Position numbers and translations under genes: made by a program. A stretch of 64,000 nt of DNA from assembly GCA_038380795.1 (NCBI GenBank), contig CM076259.1:64313938-64377937 (forward strand), written 5' to 3'. Position 1 is the stretch's first letter, and each line of letters starts with the position of its first letter. This document shows, piece by piece, positions 61,158 to 64,000 of the stretch. The notes under the pieces are model-generated. The model searched no databases, was not told the origin of the DNA, and was given only the letters and a program-made list of their open reading frames with translations. The DNA is from Pyrocephalus nanus (taxonomy: Eukaryota > Chordata > Aves > Passeriformes > Tyrannidae).

Positions 61158-63233
61158 CTGTTACGTTCCAAAGTAACTTATACAATAACCACCATGGTTG
61201 CTTTGTGTTTTGGGTGTTAGATTCTAGGTAATGAGGTTTAATATAATTACTTCTATAAGCAATGAGGTATGTTTTATTTGTTGGCTATACCATGGTGATA
61301 AGTTGTAATTCAGAACACCTTATTTTAGCTACATTTTTCTTGATTTATAAACTTGAGATGGAGGAGTTAAAACTATTTACCAGTTGGCTGACAAAAGCTT
61401 AGAACTTTGCACTTGGCAGCTGATTTGTTTGAGATGGAGAGTGATGGTGTTATAGGAGTGGTAATTATTTGTAGTGTATTAACTTGATGCAAGATGACAG
61501 CCTTTTCCCATTAAGTCTATACCACAAATTTGATGAAATAGTCCTTGGAGTTTTGTTATTCTGCAAAAGTCCAGCTATTGAAAAAAAGTCATAACTGGAT
61601 CCACTTTATAGGTTGTTTGAGAAGCAGGAAATATCTCAGATCCTGTTTACCTGACAAGCTATCAGATGGCTTGGCATTTCTGTCTCCATTCTCCACCTAC
61701 ATTTTGCAAAGTACACAAGTACACATTCAAGCCATATGAATGTCTTTTCAGAGGAAATATCTGTGATAAAGATGTATTTGATCCAAATGATCCCAATACT
61801 GCCATGTCTACTGAAGCAAACATTTAAGAAGAACAAATCTCTTTCTCATGTGAGGAGCTTTTTTTTTACATTTTTTTAAGTAATAATCAGAAATAGTATC
61901 ACAATACAGTGTACTCTATTTAGGCATTTGTAGGTGGTGTGTGGAGAACATGATCTTAAGAAAAAGAATATACAAAGCATCTTTATTCACACTCAGCATA
62001 GTGGTAACAGTTAAGCAGATTTGCTTTTTAAAAAGCCACATGGTAATTAATTCAGAAACTCTCACAATTTCCTAGATGGCAGGGGTGGTTCAAACTTGCA
62101 AATGAACATAAGCAATTGGAAATCCCTCAATTGTAGGAGACTTTTCCAGATACATTTTTAAGCATAAAATAGTTTTTCTTGTTCTACCATCTGAAGCAGT
62201 ATTTCACTACCAAGGCTGACTTACAGAATTTCCGAAGAAGAGTTAAAAAGCCAATGAATCTATCACAGTATTCTACCCTTACTGGTCCATTATACATAAC
62301 AGTTACAAAACTGGAAAAACAGCAACAGAGGTTTGTTTTCAGTTAAGAAGGAAAAAGAAAATAAATTAGAGGTAGCTGGAGACAAATCACTCTTGACTTG
62401 TTGTTGAGGTCAGTACAAATCTTGGATAGAGTTTAATAACTGTAATTTTTAAAGTCTGTAGTGCCATCCAAAATAGAATGACTTTTCTTTTTTTAATTAT
62501 TATATTCTGCTTTCTTGATTTATTCTGTAGAATGCATATAGAGCATAAATCCAAATTCTTTTCAATGCATGTTCAAAATTAACATTACTCACTAGCAGAG
62601 CAACATTTTGCTATGGAAAATTATAAACAAAAAGTTTATAAGGCAAAAATTATAATTTTCAGTTTGTAGTCTCAATTTGTAGACCCTGTAATAAATTTGA
62701 ACATACTCTGATTGCAGTCCTGTTACAATTCTAACATTGTGCTTGGTAAAAGGCCTACCTGAAGGTTTCTGTTTTAGCTCCTGAGCCTTTAGTGCTAGCC
62801 AGTCCTGAATACAGAACTGAACGTGGCTCTTTCAAGAAAGTGCTATAAACACTAGTGTTTGGTATCACGCTCTTGTCCCTTCTCCCTACTGTAATCAGTT
62901 TTTAATTTTCAATAGCAAAATTCAGAAGGAATACTGAAAAATATGATGCTTCAGAACAACTGTGATTAGCATATATGTGTATATGCCATCTCAGAATGCT
63001 TCATTCAAGATTTGACCCAGTACTCTGAACCATTTTGTGAGCATGAAGAATAACATGTCCTCCTGGTTTGAAAGGAGTGATCCAAGATCATTTTCCTGAA
63101 AAACAGATGTCTTACTTTCAAGAGAAAGTTGAGTGTCTTACTTGAAGAACAATTTTGTCTAAATTTGTGGAAAAGGAGAGGGAGTGGGGCAGGGGGGTAA
63201 ACTGTCTTTTCACAAAGAAGTGGGGTTTAAATA
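61158..63233. other. anonymous AT-rich DNA
   Basis: No feature is recognised. Around 61,690-61,830 exon-like signals appear on both strands at once, and several frames are open, so they are not informative. Confidence 0.5.
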
Positions 63234-63271
63234 ATAGAATCATAGAACAGTTTGGTTTGGAAAGGATTCAT
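63234..63271 (-). mobile_element. very short CR1 LINE 3' tail
   Basis: AATAGAATCATAGAACAGTTTGGTTTGGAAAGGA is the reversed terminal motif of CR1 (AATCATAGAATGGTTTGGGTTGGAAGGGA type). Only about 38 bases can be followed before the match is lost. Confidence 0.7.
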
Positions 63272-64000
63272 CACAGAGAATAAGAACTTACTCATGTACT
63301 AAAGATCATGCTGTCATATACGTAACTGAACCCTTCCCTTGATTACGCCAAGTGCTTCTTAAAAAAATTAAGCAATGCCACGTACCTGCACCAGAACCCA
63401 TGGAAATAACTGCAATACTGTCAAGTACCAATGAACCAAGGGGGAACCTCTTTTAGGCATTTAATGATCAGAGCAATTTATGTCAGCACTAAAGTTTCAA
63501 ATCTGAAAACAAGAGGTTGAATAATTGTAGCTGCATCTAGGTTAGTCTAGTATCATAACAGCAAAATACCCTTTAAAGTGTTTTTCCCTCCTGCTTTTCC
63601 TTCTCCTACCACACTTTGGCACTGCAGAGTGGTCTGGAATATGTGGACTAGATTCCTCCACAGGATCCAAAGCCAGATCATTCACTTCAGGAGCATTCCT
63701 ACCACACTCCAGCTGCTAAAACTCAACTTGCATGACCAGGATAGAGCTCATGTGAGGTAAATCACCTGAAATACAGGGCTTTCAGCAAGGAGATATGCTG
63801 CTACTGTACTGTGGTATTTGCTGAGGCAGGTGCAGTCTTACAGTGTCTATTCTTCTAGGCATGACAGCACAAAAAAATAATGCTGAAGCTCCAGTGCACT
63901 GTCATGACCCACTGAAGTTTTGCACATGGTTTTGAGGAGCACAGAGCAAGTCTCAATAAGCAAACTGGTACTTTCCTTATGCCTTAATTCTGTCACATGC
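63272..64000. other. anonymous DNA to window end
   Basis: Nothing recognised. The 60-codon plus frame at 63,578-63,760 has no supporting signal. Confidence 0.5.

Noticed and set aside
61690..61830. Exon-like signals on both strands (plus acceptor CTTTTCAG near 61,751; minus acceptor TTTGCTTCAG near 61,811)
   Set aside because: Multiple frames are open on both strands over about 100 bases, so neither strand is supported over the other.
1..64000. Search by eye for tRNA genes, U6/5S/7SK-type RNAs, known microRNAs, CRISPR arrays, bacterial genes and mitochondrial insertions
   Set aside because: No convincing match was seen, apart from the tRNA-derived half of the SINE at 23,384-23,432, which is not a functional tRNA gene.

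Overview
The window looks like avian nuclear DNA, and probably a passerine. It is AT-rich and carries several fragments of the bird LINE CR1, with 3' ends of the TTCCAAC...ATTCTATG type. One short element at 23,307-23,432 joins a tRNA-like head to a CR1 3' tail, the architecture of the passerine SINE TguSINE1. There are no operons, ribosome-binding-site-led genes or other prokaryotic features. Most open reading frames are short and fall within chance expectation for this composition. Family names were assigned by recognition, because no search could be run.

Layout. From 1 to about 28,000 the DNA is non-coding and AT-rich, and I recognise only simple repeats and the one SINE. A GC- and CpG-rich domain at about 28,090-30,710 is the only clear gene-regulatory landmark. 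It contains a probable plus-strand first exon that ends at a good splice donor (CAA|GTAAGT, GT at 29,825). Four upstream ATG frames precede an ATG at 29,756, which opens a 23-codon frame running into the donor. I do not recognise the gene. If the exon call is right, DNA to the right of it is probably first intron for an unknown distance.

From about 40,000 to 56,200 recognisable repeats become frequent. They are CR1 fragments at 40,010, 46,270, 47,165, 52,420, 52,878 and 55,739, plus a long avian LTR-like repeat at about 44,340-45,313. That repeat is split by a younger 336-bp solo-LTR-like insertion with a 5-bp target duplication. Several minus-strand segments between 50,118 and 61,157 look weakly coding. 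One is a 1.2-kb stretch at 50.1-51.3 kb with stops and frame changes, possibly a decayed gene. The others are isolated exon-like frames at 54,793-55,022 and 61,029-61,157. I cannot name a protein for any of them, and some may be chance frames.

I found no convincing RNA gene, CRISPR array, attachment site, replication origin or novel multi-gene system. The most useful items to follow up are the CpG-island promoter and its uORF-rich first exon, the nested LTR, the SINE, and the minus-strand coding-like segments.
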